A stretch of 44,600 nt of DNA from Erythrobacteraceae bacterium (GTDB lineage: Bacteria; Pseudomonadota; Alphaproteobacteria; Sphingomonadales; Sphingomonadaceae): assembly GCA_027489065.1 (NCBI GenBank), contig JAIYAM010000051.1, positions 1 to 44,600 on the forward strand, given 5' to 3'. Position numbers and translations under genes: made by a program. Under the pieces are notes generated by a model. It searched no databases. It saw nothing but the letters and a program-made list of their open reading frames with translations, and was not told where the DNA came from. Shown piece after piece: positions 1 to 8,274 of this stretch; position 1 is the first letter of the stretch, and each line of letters starts with the position of its first letter.

Positions 1-313
1 GGCTCCAGACCCACTCCAGACCTGGTGTCCAGTCTGCTCGTAAGGATGCCATGTTCCATGGCTCCAAGCGTCTGAACCAATCAGCCGTCAGCGCAAGGTG
101 GGGTCCAAACAGCGCTTACACCCGAGCGTCAGGTTTAGCGAAGTAACGGACGAAGTTGCCAAGCTCCACCCTTGAGAGCCCATTCGCAGGACGCGCGGCG
201 AGCTGAGTTCATTGTCGTGCCTGTCTCGAAACCAACCTGTAAGCATGATCCAATTGAACGCTTCTCGTTCGGGCGTGACCTATCTGCGATGGGTCGTAAC
301 GAGCGGGGGCCCC
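1..313. other. Window-edge non-coding stretch, possible insertion-sequence end
   Basis: No convincing gene is visible here. Read on the minus strand, a candidate terminal sequence TGTAAGCGCTGTTTGGACCC begins near position 121 and runs towards position 1. A short open frame starts at an ATG near position 60 and leaves the window. This resembles the left end of an insertion sequence cut by the window edge, but I cannot match it to a family from memory. The remainder up to the acyltransferase start shows no clear promoter or hairpin. Confidence 0.2.
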
Positions 314-1621
314 ATGCACGATCGCAATCCTTCCGATCTTTCAGAGCCGAGCAGATCAACCTCGATTGCAGGCAGTCATCTCCTGCCCGACAAAGCTCCG
401 TTCCGGTCCGACGCAACTCCGCAGATTGGCGGAATCGCCTATAATAACGCCTCCTTTTCTCCAGGGTTAGGCGCGCTGCGCGGCCTCGCTGCTGTGGGCG
501 TCGTTATGTTTCACGTGTTTCTGGTCCTGCCGATCGCGGGCATCGATGCCCCTCACTTGGAGAAGTTTGCCCCCTTGAACGGCCCGCTGGTTGCCCAGCA
601 CTTGTTCCTTGCCTTTTTCAACGGTCGTGGGCTCGTGGTCTTGTTCTTTGTGCTCAGCGGCTGCGTGTTGGCGATGTCCCTGCAACGCGCCTCCGGCTTC
701 CGGTTCCGCAATCTGCCCGCCTATTGGATCAGGAGGGGATTCAGGCTCTATCCACTCCTGATTCTGGCAGCCACACTGGGGGCTCTTTTACAGCTTCAGA
801 TCGGATTGGCTGAGGTTGACGGTGTTTCGGTCTGGGCGACCTGGCATTACAACACTCCGAAAGATGCGCTGCCATGGGAATGGTTGAAGAACGTAATCGC
901 TTATTCTTACTCGTTGAACGGTCCTGCTTGGTCGATAAAAATTGAATTGATTGCTTCGGCAATCTTTCCGATTCTTTACCTTGTCGCCCTATCAAGGGTG
1001 GGGGTGCTTCTCGGGACTGTGGTACTTGTTTCGGCGATGTTCTTGGCTCCTGGCGATCCAGAAAATTATTTCCGAATGAATTTGTTCACATTCTGCTTTT
1101 TCATCGGAGCCGCTATTCCACTGCACGGCAAGCGGATCCATCAGGCATATGTTCGGCTGCCCGGAATCTTACGCAAGATCCTCGTCGCGTCGCTTGTTCT
1201 CACGTTCATGTTCGCGCGAATATTGATGGAGCCAACTGACCCTCGTCCCCCCTCGGTAATCTTGGTCGAAACCATCTGTGCCGCTGCTTTGGTGACCATA
1301 GTTCTCTTCAGTTCGCGCAAAAGATATTCTAATTCACCGGTACTGCAGTGGCTGGGAAGAATCTCATACGGAGTGTATCTGCTCCATCTTATCGTCCTGT
1401 TTGCTCTCGTACATTTTGCGCTTCATCTGCTACCTCTCGGTGGAACATCGGAAGCTGTTTATGCGACTGCTTGGCTGGCGGTAGCCACGCTGGCCATAAC
1501 GCTTCCAGCAGCTTGGCTGATCTATGGTGTGCTCGAACGGCCTCTCCAGCAGCTCGGGGCGAACTCTGCTCGCGTGATCGACAGGTATTTGGGCCGCGCT
1601 GGATCAGCTGTGCGGTCCTGA
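314..1621 (+). CDS. Acyltransferase family 3 membrane protein (OafA/YrhL-like)
   Basis: This is a predicted integral membrane O-acyltransferase that would transfer an acetyl or similar acyl group to a sugar of a surface polysaccharide. From the ATG at 314 it has 436 residues. After a polar N-terminus it enters the family signature LGALRGLAAVGVVMFH, with the conserved Arg and the His of the first membrane segment. About ten hydrophobic segments follow, including SYGVYLLHLIVLF near the C-terminus, which is typical of the family. An upstream ATG at 212 is in frame but lacks a ribosome site, so 314 (preceded by GAGCGGGGG) is preferred. It lies just ahead of CDP-sugar genes, which supports a glycan-decoration role. 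The acceptor and acyl donor cannot be read from the sequence. Confidence 0.85.
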   Translation: MHDRNPSDLSEPSRSTSIAGSHLLPDKAPFRSDATPQIGGIAYNNASFSPGLGALRGLAAVGVVMFHVFLVLPIAGIDAPHLEKFAPLNGPLVAQHLFLAFFNGRGLVVLFFVLSGCVLAMSLQRASGFRFRNLPAYWIRRGFRLYPLLILAATLGALLQLQIGLAEVDGVSVWATWHYNTPKDALPWEWLKNVIAYSYSLNGPAWSIKIELIASAIFPILYLVALSRVGVLLGTVVLVSAMFLAPGDPENYFRMNLFTFCFFIGAAIPLHGKRIHQAYVRLPGILRKILVASLVLTFMFARILMEPTDPRPPSVILVETICAAALVTIVLFSSRKRYSNSPVLQWLGRISYGVYLLHLIVLFALVHFALHLLPLGGTSEAVYATAWLAVATLAITLPAAWLIYGVLERPLQQLGANSARVIDRYLGRAGSAVRS

Positions 1622-1776
1622 ACGGTGAAGCCGTCGAAAACGAAGCGCCCGAGCCAGTTGAAGCCGATCTCGGCTATGTTCTTTTTCCCGATGGGCAAGA
1701 GGCAGCCGTCCGAAACTCAACCTAAATGATGGAATGCGAGAGCATTCGCGCCTCTATCGACCGCGTAGGGGGACTT

Positions 1777-2928
1777 ATGACTGAACGAGCGGTTGGTAGG
1801 CCGAACTTCCAAGTCGAACAAGAATTCTGGGCGGGCAAGCGCGTGTTCCTCACAGGACATACCGGCTTCAAGGGAAGCTGGATGCTGCACTGGCTGCATA
1901 TGCTCGGCGCCGTCACGCGTGGCTATGCCTTGGCGCCAGGCACCGAGCCTTCGATGTTCGGGCTGACGGCGGCTTCTGCGCTGTGTGATCACATCGTCGG
2001 TGACATTCGCGACGCGGAAAGACTGCGCGCGGCTCTGGTGGCGTTCCAGCCGGACATTGTCATCCATGCTGCGGCCCAGCCATTGGTGCGCCGGTCCTAT
2101 CGGGAACCCGTCGATACTTTCTCCAGCAACGTCATGGGGACGATCAATCTGCTTGAGGCTTGTCGCAGCAGTGACAGCGTTGCGTCCATCGTGGTTGTGA
2201 CGAGCGACAAATGCTACGCAAATGCCGAGTGGCCGTTTGCCTATCGCGAAAACGACTCCTTGGGCGGCAAGGACCCTTACAGCGCGTCGAAGGCCTGCAC
2301 GGAGATCGTCACCCGCGCCTGGCGTGAGTCCTTCTTTTCTGCGAACTCGCCTTTGTCGCGGCAGGTTCCTGTGGCTTCTGCGCGGGCTGGCAATGTCTTC
2401 GGTGGCGGGGATTACTCGGAAGATCGCCTGATCCCCGATGGGGTTCGGGCCTTCATGAAGAATGAGCCTCTTGTCATCCGATCTCCGGATGCCGTGCGTC
2501 CTTGGCAACACTGCCTCGAGCCGATCGCAGGCTACCTCCGATTGGCCCGCGCCTGTTACGAAGGTGGCGCAGCCTATGCCCAGAGCTACAACTTCGGTCC
2601 GGCGTCAGAGCAACTGCTGACGGTGGGCGAGATAGCGACGGCTTTCGCCGAACGGTGGGGCGGATGCGCTGCCTGGACGCATGAGGCTGGCGAACCACAC
2701 CTGAAGGAAGCAGGTGTCCTGCTGCTTGACTCAGGCCTTGCGCAACGCAGCCTTGGCTGGGGACAGGCGAGCGACGTCTTTGCGGGCTTGGATGCCACCG
2801 CAGCATGGTATCGGGCCGCTGCCGAAGGCGCCGGCCCCCCCGAGCTTGCTGCACTGACGCGGACCCAGATTGTCGATCTCGCCTGCGCCCCGGCGCCCGC
2901 CGAACTGTCGCAGCCCGGTCGAGGCTGA
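1777..2928 (+). CDS. rfbG: CDP-glucose 4,6-dehydratase
   Basis: An NAD-dependent short-chain dehydrogenase/reductase enzyme that converts CDP-D-glucose into CDP-4-keto-6-deoxy-D-glucose, the entry point to CDP-linked deoxysugars. The protein has 383 residues. The Rossmann motif appears as FLTGHTGFKGSW, which is diagnostic of this subgroup. The active site is visible as TSDKCY (Thr-Ser-Asp-Lys) and YSASK (the YxxxK catalytic pair). The ATG at 1777 follows GTAGGGGGACTT, a good ribosome site; the in-frame ATG at 1726 has none. Its substrate would come from the cytidylyltransferase at 7009-7785, which is unusually placed on the opposite strand. The next gene starts 4 bases after its stop, so translation is probably coupled. 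Confidence 0.93.
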   Translation: MTERAVGRPNFQVEQEFWAGKRVFLTGHTGFKGSWMLHWLHMLGAVTRGYALAPGTEPSMFGLTAASALCDHIVGDIRDAERLRAALVAFQPDIVIHAAAQPLVRRSYREPVDTFSSNVMGTINLLEACRSSDSVASIVVVTSDKCYANAEWPFAYRENDSLGGKDPYSASKACTEIVTRAWRESFFSANSPLSRQVPVASARAGNVFGGGDYSEDRLIPDGVRAFMKNEPLVIRSPDAVRPWQHCLEPIAGYLRLARACYEGGAAYAQSYNFGPASEQLLTVGEIATAFAERWGGCAAWTHEAGEPHLKEAGVLLLDSGLAQRSLGWGQASDVFAGLDATAAWYRAAAEGAGPPELAALTRTQIVDLACAPAPAELSQPGRG

Positions 2929-2932
2929 GGGG

Positions 2933-3481
2933 ATGCGCTTCATTCCGACAAGCCTGTGCGGCGCTGTTCTGATTGAACCCCAGTTTCGCACGGATGCACG
3001 CGGGCACTTTGCCCGCACCTTCTGCGAGGCGGAATTCGCGGCAGCCGGGCTGAAAACGCACTTCCCCCAACAGAACCACTCTTTCAACGAGGTGTCGGGC
3101 ACCTTGCGCGGGATGCACTTCCAGCATGCGCCGGAAGCCGAGGTCAAAGTGGTGCGATGCACGCAAGGGGCGATCCGCGACGTGATCATCGACCTGCGCC
3201 CCGGCTCGGACAGCTACATGAAGTGGGAAGCCTTCGATCTGACGGCGGAGAATGCCCTCCAGCTCTATGTTCCGAAGGGCTTCGCACACGGTTACGTCAC
3301 ACTGCAGGATCGATCAGCGGTCAGCTATCTCGTTTCCACGCCCTACGCCCCGTCAGCAGAGGGCGGGGTGCGCTGGAATGATCCGGCGTTCGGCATCGAT
3401 TGGAAGGCGGAGGTCAAGCAGATCTCGGACAAGGATTCAGGCTGGCCAGATTATCGGCCGCAACAGCGGGGACGAGCCTGA
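2933..3481 (+). CDS. dTDP-4-dehydrorhamnose 3,5-epimerase family protein (RmlC-like)
   Basis: A cupin-fold sugar-nucleotide epimerase of 182 residues, the normal RmlC length. Family hallmarks are RGHFARTFCEAEF near the N-terminus, GTLRGMHFQ (containing the catalytic His), and LYVPKGFAHGYVTL. No dTDP-glucose genes are nearby and the preceding gene makes CDP-4-keto-6-deoxyglucose, so the substrate is inferred to be the CDP-linked ketosugar. C3 and/or C5 epimerisation could lead to an altrose-, gulose- or rhamnose-type 6-deoxy sugar, as in CDP-deoxysugar pathways of Yersinia. The start at 2933 is preceded by GAGGCTGAGG; the earlier in-frame ATG at 2870 would overlap the rfbG frame. The stop overlaps the next start as TGATG. 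Confidence 0.85.
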   Translation: MRFIPTSLCGAVLIEPQFRTDARGHFARTFCEAEFAAAGLKTHFPQQNHSFNEVSGTLRGMHFQHAPEAEVKVVRCTQGAIRDVIIDLRPGSDSYMKWEAFDLTAENALQLYVPKGFAHGYVTLQDRSAVSYLVSTPYAPSAEGGVRWNDPAFGIDWKAEVKQISDKDSGWPDYRPQQRGRA

Positions 3482-4776
3482 TGATGATCGTGGACACAGA
3501 GCTCGCGGCGCGCGCCGAGGCGGGCAACCCGCTTCGTTTCGGCATGATCGGTGCAGGCTACATGGGGCGCGGCATTGCCAACCAGGTGCTGAACTACATG
3601 CCGGGCATGGAGCTGTCGGCTATCTGCAATCGCAGCCTGCCGGCTGCCATTGCCGCCTACGCGGATTTCGGCGTGCCCCGCGATCGCATCGTCGAGGTGA
3701 GCACCTCGGGCCAGCTGGAAGATGCGGTGCGCGCCGGGAAGTTCTCGGTGACGTCCGACCCTGAGGCGCTGTGCGGCGCCCCGAGTCTCGAGGCACTGGT
3801 CGAGGCCACCGGCCACGTGGAGTTTGGCGCCCAGGTCACGATGCAAGCCATCGCTGGCGGCAAGCACATGGTCTTGATGAATGCCGAGCTGGACGCGACC
3901 ATCGGTCCACTTCTGCGTCGGAAAGCGGATGCTGCGGGTGTGATCCTCAGCGGATGCGACGGCGACCAGCCCGGCGTCCAGTTGAACCTTCTGCGGTTCG
4001 TCCAGAGCATTGGGCTCATCCCTCGGGTATGCGGCAACATAAAGGGCCTGCAGGACCGCTATCGCACCCCGGAAACGCAAGCGGCCTACGCCCGGCAGTG
4101 GGGGCAGACGCCGCACATGGTGACCAGCTTTGCTGACGGGACCAAGATATCCTTCGAGCAAGCGATCGTTGCCAACGCAACCGGCATGAAGGTCGCGCAG
4201 CGCGGCATGATCGGTATCGATCATCGCGGCCACGTGGACGAGATGACCGGCATGTACGATCTGGACCGCCTGCGCGAGCTGGGCGGCATCGTCGATTACG
4301 TGGTCGGCGGACTGCCCTCACCAGGTGTCTATGTCTTCGCCGAGGCTCAGGACACAACCCAGGGCCATTACCTCAACTATGGGAAGCTGGGGGAAGGGCC
4401 GCTCTACAGCTTCTATGTTCCGTATCACCTGATGATCTTCGAAGTGCCCATCTCGGTCGCGCGGGTAGCGCTGTTCGGTGACCGCGTGATCGCGCCGAAG
4501 GCCGGGCCGGTGGTCGATGTGGTGGCAGCGGCCAAATGCGATCTGGACGAGGGCACTGTTCTGGACGGGCTCGGAGGGTTCCTCACCTACGGTCTGTGCG
4601 AAAACTATGATGTATCCCGCGCCGATAACCTTCTTCCGATGGGTATCGCCGCCGGCGCCAGAATGCGCCGCCGTGTGCTCAAGGATCAGGTTCTGACCTA
4701 CGCTGACGTGGATCTGCCCTCCGGAAGCCTCGCTTGCCGCCTGAGGGCGGAACAGGACCGGATGTTCGAGGCGTGA
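3481..4776 (+). CDS. DRL-like (DXR-like) NAD(P)-dependent oxidoreductase with SAF domain
   Basis: A 431-residue protein with an N-terminal NAD(P)-binding domain of the homoserine-dehydrogenase type (LRFGMIGAGYMGRGIANQV). A catalytic core follows (GGKHMVLMNAELDATIGPLL, then SGCDGDQPGVQLNLLRFV), and then a C-terminal SAF-like domain from about residue 340 (ALFGDRVIAPKAGPVVDVVA). This architecture matches my recollection of the DRL family, whose Brucella member substitutes for 1-deoxyxylulose-5-phosphate reductoisomerase. Here the gene is translationally coupled (TGATG) to a CDP-ketosugar epimerase. A role as reductase or reductoisomerase on the CDP-4-keto-6-deoxy sugar is therefore more likely than isoprenoid synthesis. 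That role is inference; the fold assignment is firmer. Confidence 0.75.
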   Translation: MMIVDTELAARAEAGNPLRFGMIGAGYMGRGIANQVLNYMPGMELSAICNRSLPAAIAAYADFGVPRDRIVEVSTSGQLEDAVRAGKFSVTSDPEALCGAPSLEALVEATGHVEFGAQVTMQAIAGGKHMVLMNAELDATIGPLLRRKADAAGVILSGCDGDQPGVQLNLLRFVQSIGLIPRVCGNIKGLQDRYRTPETQAAYARQWGQTPHMVTSFADGTKISFEQAIVANATGMKVAQRGMIGIDHRGHVDEMTGMYDLDRLRELGGIVDYVVGGLPSPGVYVFAEAQDTTQGHYLNYGKLGEGPLYSFYVPYHLMIFEVPISVARVALFGDRVIAPKAGPVVDVVAAAKCDLDEGTVLDGLGGFLTYGLCENYDVSRADNLLPMGIAAGARMRRRVLKDQVLTYADVDLPSGSLACRLRAEQDRMFEA

Positions 4777-4921
4777 GCGCTTCGAACAGACAATCCCGCG
4801 CTTCGCTACAGCGCTCGCCCTCTCGTTGCAGCGGGCGCGCTCGCCGTTTCGCTCAAGGGCTTCGATGCCCTGACGGTCGAGCGGCGCTCGTTTCGAGTGG
4901 TGTTCCGAGGGGAGAGGGCAC

Positions 4922-6979
4922 ATGCATGTCGATCATGCGAAACTGAAGCCGGCAGAACATGCCACGGTCGTCGCTCCGGATACCGGGGGAATGCCGGACC
5001 GGTGGCGATGGAAGGGATTGAGGAGCCATGCCTCTACCGCGCGCCGACGTCTTCTCCGGTTGAGCCGCAGGGGCCGAGGGGCGGCATTGCACATCATGGG
5101 CGAATGGTTCGTCCGATTCGCTGACCGAAGGCCCAGGGCACTGCTCGCCACGCTGGTTTCGCTGCGGATCGTCGCTCCGAGGCAGTTGGCGTTAGCACAG
5201 ATGCAGGCGGTGCTGACCGCGCGGCTGTACGGCTGGAAAGCGGCCACTCCGCTGTTCCTGCGGATTGAAAGCTGGCGCCGCAACGAGGTAACGGCGCTAC
5301 CGCAGCTTTTGCTCGCTGCTGCACGTCCAGCGAAAGGTCTGGGCGTTTGTGTCCCCCAAGATGATCGACCGCTGGACCTGCCAGCCGAGCTTGCAAGCAA
5401 GATTGTCGTCTACACTGCCTGCTTCGGTCGTCGGCCTTATCTGCTGCCTCTGGCTGGGCAACCGAAAGGCTTGCGGTTTCTGTGTTTCACGGACACGCCT
5501 GTAAGTGTGCCCGGGTGGGAGGTGATCGTCACGCCTCCCCCTTCAGGCGGGGAGGCTTTCGCCAAAATCTGCCCACACCGCCTTCTGACCGAGGCGGCGC
5601 CGGACGCAGAATGGTCGCTGTTTCTCGACCCATGCCGGATCCCCGCCGGCAATCTGCATACGCTGGTGACGCGGTGGCTGACGCACTATGACATGGTTGT
5701 CTGGAGGCACTCTCGCGCCGGCGATTGGCACGACCTTGCGGAATATGCGCTTCTGAGAGCCACGCATTCCGCGGCAGCGGTGACCGCGCAGGCCGAGGCC
5801 TGCAGGACCGCGTCCATACCACGCCACCAGGGAGCCATTGACACCGGAATGATCTGGCGCCGCCATGGTGATCCTGCAGTTCAGGCGCAGATGGAAGCTT
5901 GGTGGGAATCGCATGAAAAAGAACCGGGGGGAGACCCTGCGCTGTCATGGTGCCGACTGACGCACGAGCTTGGGGGTATGGCGTTTCGGGTCGCCCTAAT
6001 GCCTTCGGTGCTTGGCTCTGCCGAAAAGAACATCTTCTTTGCCCGCAACGATCCGCAGCTCTGCGCACTGAAGCCGCGGCTGCCTGCGCCGGCGCTGCTT
6101 ACCCGCAAGCTTCCCATTACCTTCCTCTTCGCTGAGGAAAGGAGCCAGTCGGGCATCACGCTGATGCGCGCCCGGCAGCTCAGCCAGATGGTCGCGGAGG
6201 CCTACCCGGACAGATACGATGTCACGCTGCGATCGGACATTCAGGGCGTGCGCGATCAGGTCGTCATCGTCAATCGCGGCGCGATCGAGTTCAACAAGCG
6301 TGCACATCTCCACGAGTTGCGGGACCGGAACATCGCATCGATCAGCGATTTCCTGGATGTGCCGATAAAGGCGAAAACAGCTGCTGCCTTCGATGCCCAT
6401 ATGACGCTGTGCCTGCCGCAAGCGGTGGAGCTGAACCGGCTTTATCCGTCGACGCCGTCCTTCCACGTCACCCATCACGTCAACCCCGACGTACCGGAAT
6501 GTGTGCCGCCTTCTGACAGACTGCGGACCGGCTACTTCGGCAGGCTCGGCAACACGTCGCGACCCGAGACCCTGGAAGAGATGATCGAACTGGTGAACGT
6601 CGTGGACTCCAGCTTCACGGCGGAGAATTGGGCGCGTCAGGCGCCGCTTTACAATTGTCACTGGATCGTGCGCCAGAAGGATGATCTGCAGGATTGGAAA
6701 CCCTTCCTGAAGGGCTTCGTCGCTGCACGATGCGGCGCGGTGGTGATCGTGACGAGGGACGACATGAACGCCATACACTATCTTGGTGACGACTATCCCT
6801 TCTACGCAGACAGTCTGGCACCTGAAGATCTGGAATGGGCGTGGGCAAGGGTCGCCTCACAATTCGGCGGGAAGGAGTGGAGGAAGGCGCAGGCGATCAT
6901 GCGTCAAGTGCAAGCGAGAAGCTCGCGCGGGCAGGTGATGCTTGAATTCAAGGCCATGCTGGACGAGGTACTTTCGTGA
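4922..6979 (+). CDS. Large two-domain glycosyltransferase-like protein (DUF616/TOD1-type plus GT-B-like)
   Basis: A 685-residue protein. After a basic N-terminal region (residues 1-150) comes a segment with KIVVYTACFGRRPYLLPL, RFLCFTDTP and GWEVIV. This is the signature of the DUF616 / TOD1-MUCI70 glycosyltransferase-like domain (about residues 160-370). The second half (about 390-680) contains ITFLFAEERSQSGITLMRA, FHVTHHVNPDVP and TGYFGRLGN, resembling the donor-binding half of a GT-B glycosyltransferase. The DxD of the first domain appears as LFLDPC. The start at 4922 follows GAGGGGAGAGGG. As the last gene of the plus-strand CDP-sugar run, it probably attaches the sugar to a cell-surface acceptor. 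No signal peptide is visible, so it should act in the cytoplasm. Confidence 0.7.
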   Translation: MHVDHAKLKPAEHATVVAPDTGGMPDRWRWKGLRSHASTARRRLLRLSRRGRGAALHIMGEWFVRFADRRPRALLATLVSLRIVAPRQLALAQMQAVLTARLYGWKAATPLFLRIESWRRNEVTALPQLLLAAARPAKGLGVCVPQDDRPLDLPAELASKIVVYTACFGRRPYLLPLAGQPKGLRFLCFTDTPVSVPGWEVIVTPPPSGGEAFAKICPHRLLTEAAPDAEWSLFLDPCRIPAGNLHTLVTRWLTHYDMVVWRHSRAGDWHDLAEYALLRATHSAAAVTAQAEACRTASIPRHQGAIDTGMIWRRHGDPAVQAQMEAWWESHEKEPGGDPALSWCRLTHELGGMAFRVALMPSVLGSAEKNIFFARNDPQLCALKPRLPAPALLTRKLPITFLFAEERSQSGITLMRARQLSQMVAEAYPDRYDVTLRSDIQGVRDQVVIVNRGAIEFNKRAHLHELRDRNIASISDFLDVPIKAKTAAAFDAHMTLCLPQAVELNRLYPSTPSFHVTHHVNPDVPECVPPSDRLRTGYFGRLGNTSRPETLEEMIELVNVVDSSFTAENWARQAPLYNCHWIVRQKDDLQDWKPFLKGFVAARCGAVVIVTRDDMNAIHYLGDDYPFYADSLAPEDLEWAWARVASQFGGKEWRKAQAIMRQVQARSSRGQVMLEFKAMLDEVLS

Positions 6980-7008
6980 CCGCGCTTTTGCCCGCAGTCT
7001 TCCGTGAC

Positions 7009-7785
7009 TCAGGCCCAGATGCGCCATGGGGGACTGTCGCTATCCCACAGGGATTGCAAAAAGTTCTTGTCCCTGAGCGTGTCCATGTTTTGCCAGAAGC
7101 CGTCATGGCGGTAGACCGATAGCTCGCCCGCCGACACCAGGGCTTCAAGAGGGCCTTCTTCCCAGACCGTATAGTCGCTATCGATCAGATCAAAGATCGA
7201 AGGCTCAAGAACAAAGAAGCCGCCGTTGATCGTCTGGCCGTCCAGCACGCTTTTCTCGCGAATGCCTTTCACGCGGTACAGGTCCTCGGACAGGTCGAGG
7301 CTGCCAAAGCGGCCCGGCTGTCGCACGGCCGTTACAGTGGCCTTTGCACCCTGCGCGCGGTGAAATTCTACAAGCTTGCGAATGTCGACGTCGCTTACCC
7401 CGTCGCCGTATGTCAGGCAGAAAGTCTCGTTGCCGATATGCGGCGCAATGCGCTTGATCCGGCCCCCGGTCATCGACTCGAGCCCCGTATCGACAAGTGT
7501 CACACGCCAAGGTTCGCGAGCGGGGCGGGCGATCTCTATGGTGTTGGAACACAGGTCGATAGTGAAATCGCTGTTGCGGTGATAGTAGTTGAGGAAGTAA
7601 TCTTTGATGATTGAGCCCTTATAGCCGCAGCATATCACGAAATCGGCGATCCCATGAGCCGCGTAGATTTTCATGATGTGCCACAGGATGGGGTGCCCAC
7701 CGATCGGCAGCATGGGCTTCGGGACCTCGCCCGTCTCCTCACTAAGCCGTGTACCGTAACCGCCTGCGAGAATTACAGCTTTCAT
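7009..7785 (-). CDS. rfbF: Glucose-1-phosphate cytidylyltransferase
   Basis: Makes CDP-glucose from CTP and glucose-1-phosphate, the substrate for the dehydratase at 1777-2928. The 258-residue protein opens with MKAVILAGGYGTRLSEETGEVPKPM, of which AGGYGTRL and the EVPKPM lysine form the nucleotide-binding signature. CCGYKGSIIKDYFLNYY and LTYGDGVSDVDI (the metal-binding Asp) are typical of RfbF. The start codon is preceded by GGGGAG. The gene converges on the glycosyltransferase, with their stops about 30 bp apart, so rfbF is transcribed separately from the enzymes it feeds. In many clusters rfbF directly precedes rfbG, so this arrangement suggests an inversion. Confidence 0.95.
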   Translation of the reverse strand: MKAVILAGGYGTRLSEETGEVPKPMLPIGGHPILWHIMKIYAAHGIADFVICCGYKGSIIKDYFLNYYHRNSDFTIDLCSNTIEIARPAREPWRVTLVDTGLESMTGGRIKRIAPHIGNETFCLTYGDGVSDVDIRKLVEFHRAQGAKATVTAVRQPGRFGSLDLSEDLYRVKGIREKSVLDGQTINGGFFVLEPSIFDLIDSDYTVWEEGPLEALVSAGELSVYRHDGFWQNMDTLRDKNFLQSLWDSDSPPWRIWA

Positions 7786-8274
7786 TCGGTCCGCTCCCCT
7801 TGTTCACTCTATTCGGGAGCATCCAATCAGGCTTTCGACTTCACAGCCCTATCCAGAATTAGGTTAGCATGAGCGAACTAGGTGCGGCTCTCATTGCGGC
7901 AGTCGGCGGATGACGATCGCGCTCTGCGGTGCGCGTTCCAGATACGGAAAGAGGAACCGCGGATGGCCGGGACGGGTGCGGAATTGAATGTCGGCGATGG
8001 ATGATCCAACTGCCGAGCGCGTGGCAATTCGGGCGGCGCAAAGCTTGCGCTAAAGTTCAGTCCGTCCGATCCCTTGCCACCATCTCCTTTCAGCCGAGGT
8101 CGGCCTCGCGTCGTCGGCATGGTTCAGCCAGCACCAAAACCAACGAACCTGCTGGCGTGCCAAGTTATTTTCAAGCCGAAATTGGCGCGAAGCACCCTAG
8201 GTTGATTTACTTGGTTTAGTGTCAGGCGCTCCAGTAGTGATAGCGCAGATGCGGTGACATCTACTGGGGGCCAC
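7786..8274. other. Divergent intergenic region, no gene seen
   Basis: About 490 bp separate the divergent starts of rfbF and the phosphoribosyltransferase/HAD gene. The stretch has lower GC near its right end (around 8150-8225). It should contain both promoters, but I cannot pick convincing -35/-10 pairs. Short open frames here have no ribosome sites and no recognisable protein sequence. Confidence 0.5.

Noticed and set aside
507..517. Half of a parS sequence (TGTTTCACGTG) in the acyltransferase gene
   Set aside because: The second half reads TTTCT rather than AAACA, and the bases encode the conserved VMFHV motif of the acyltransferase family.
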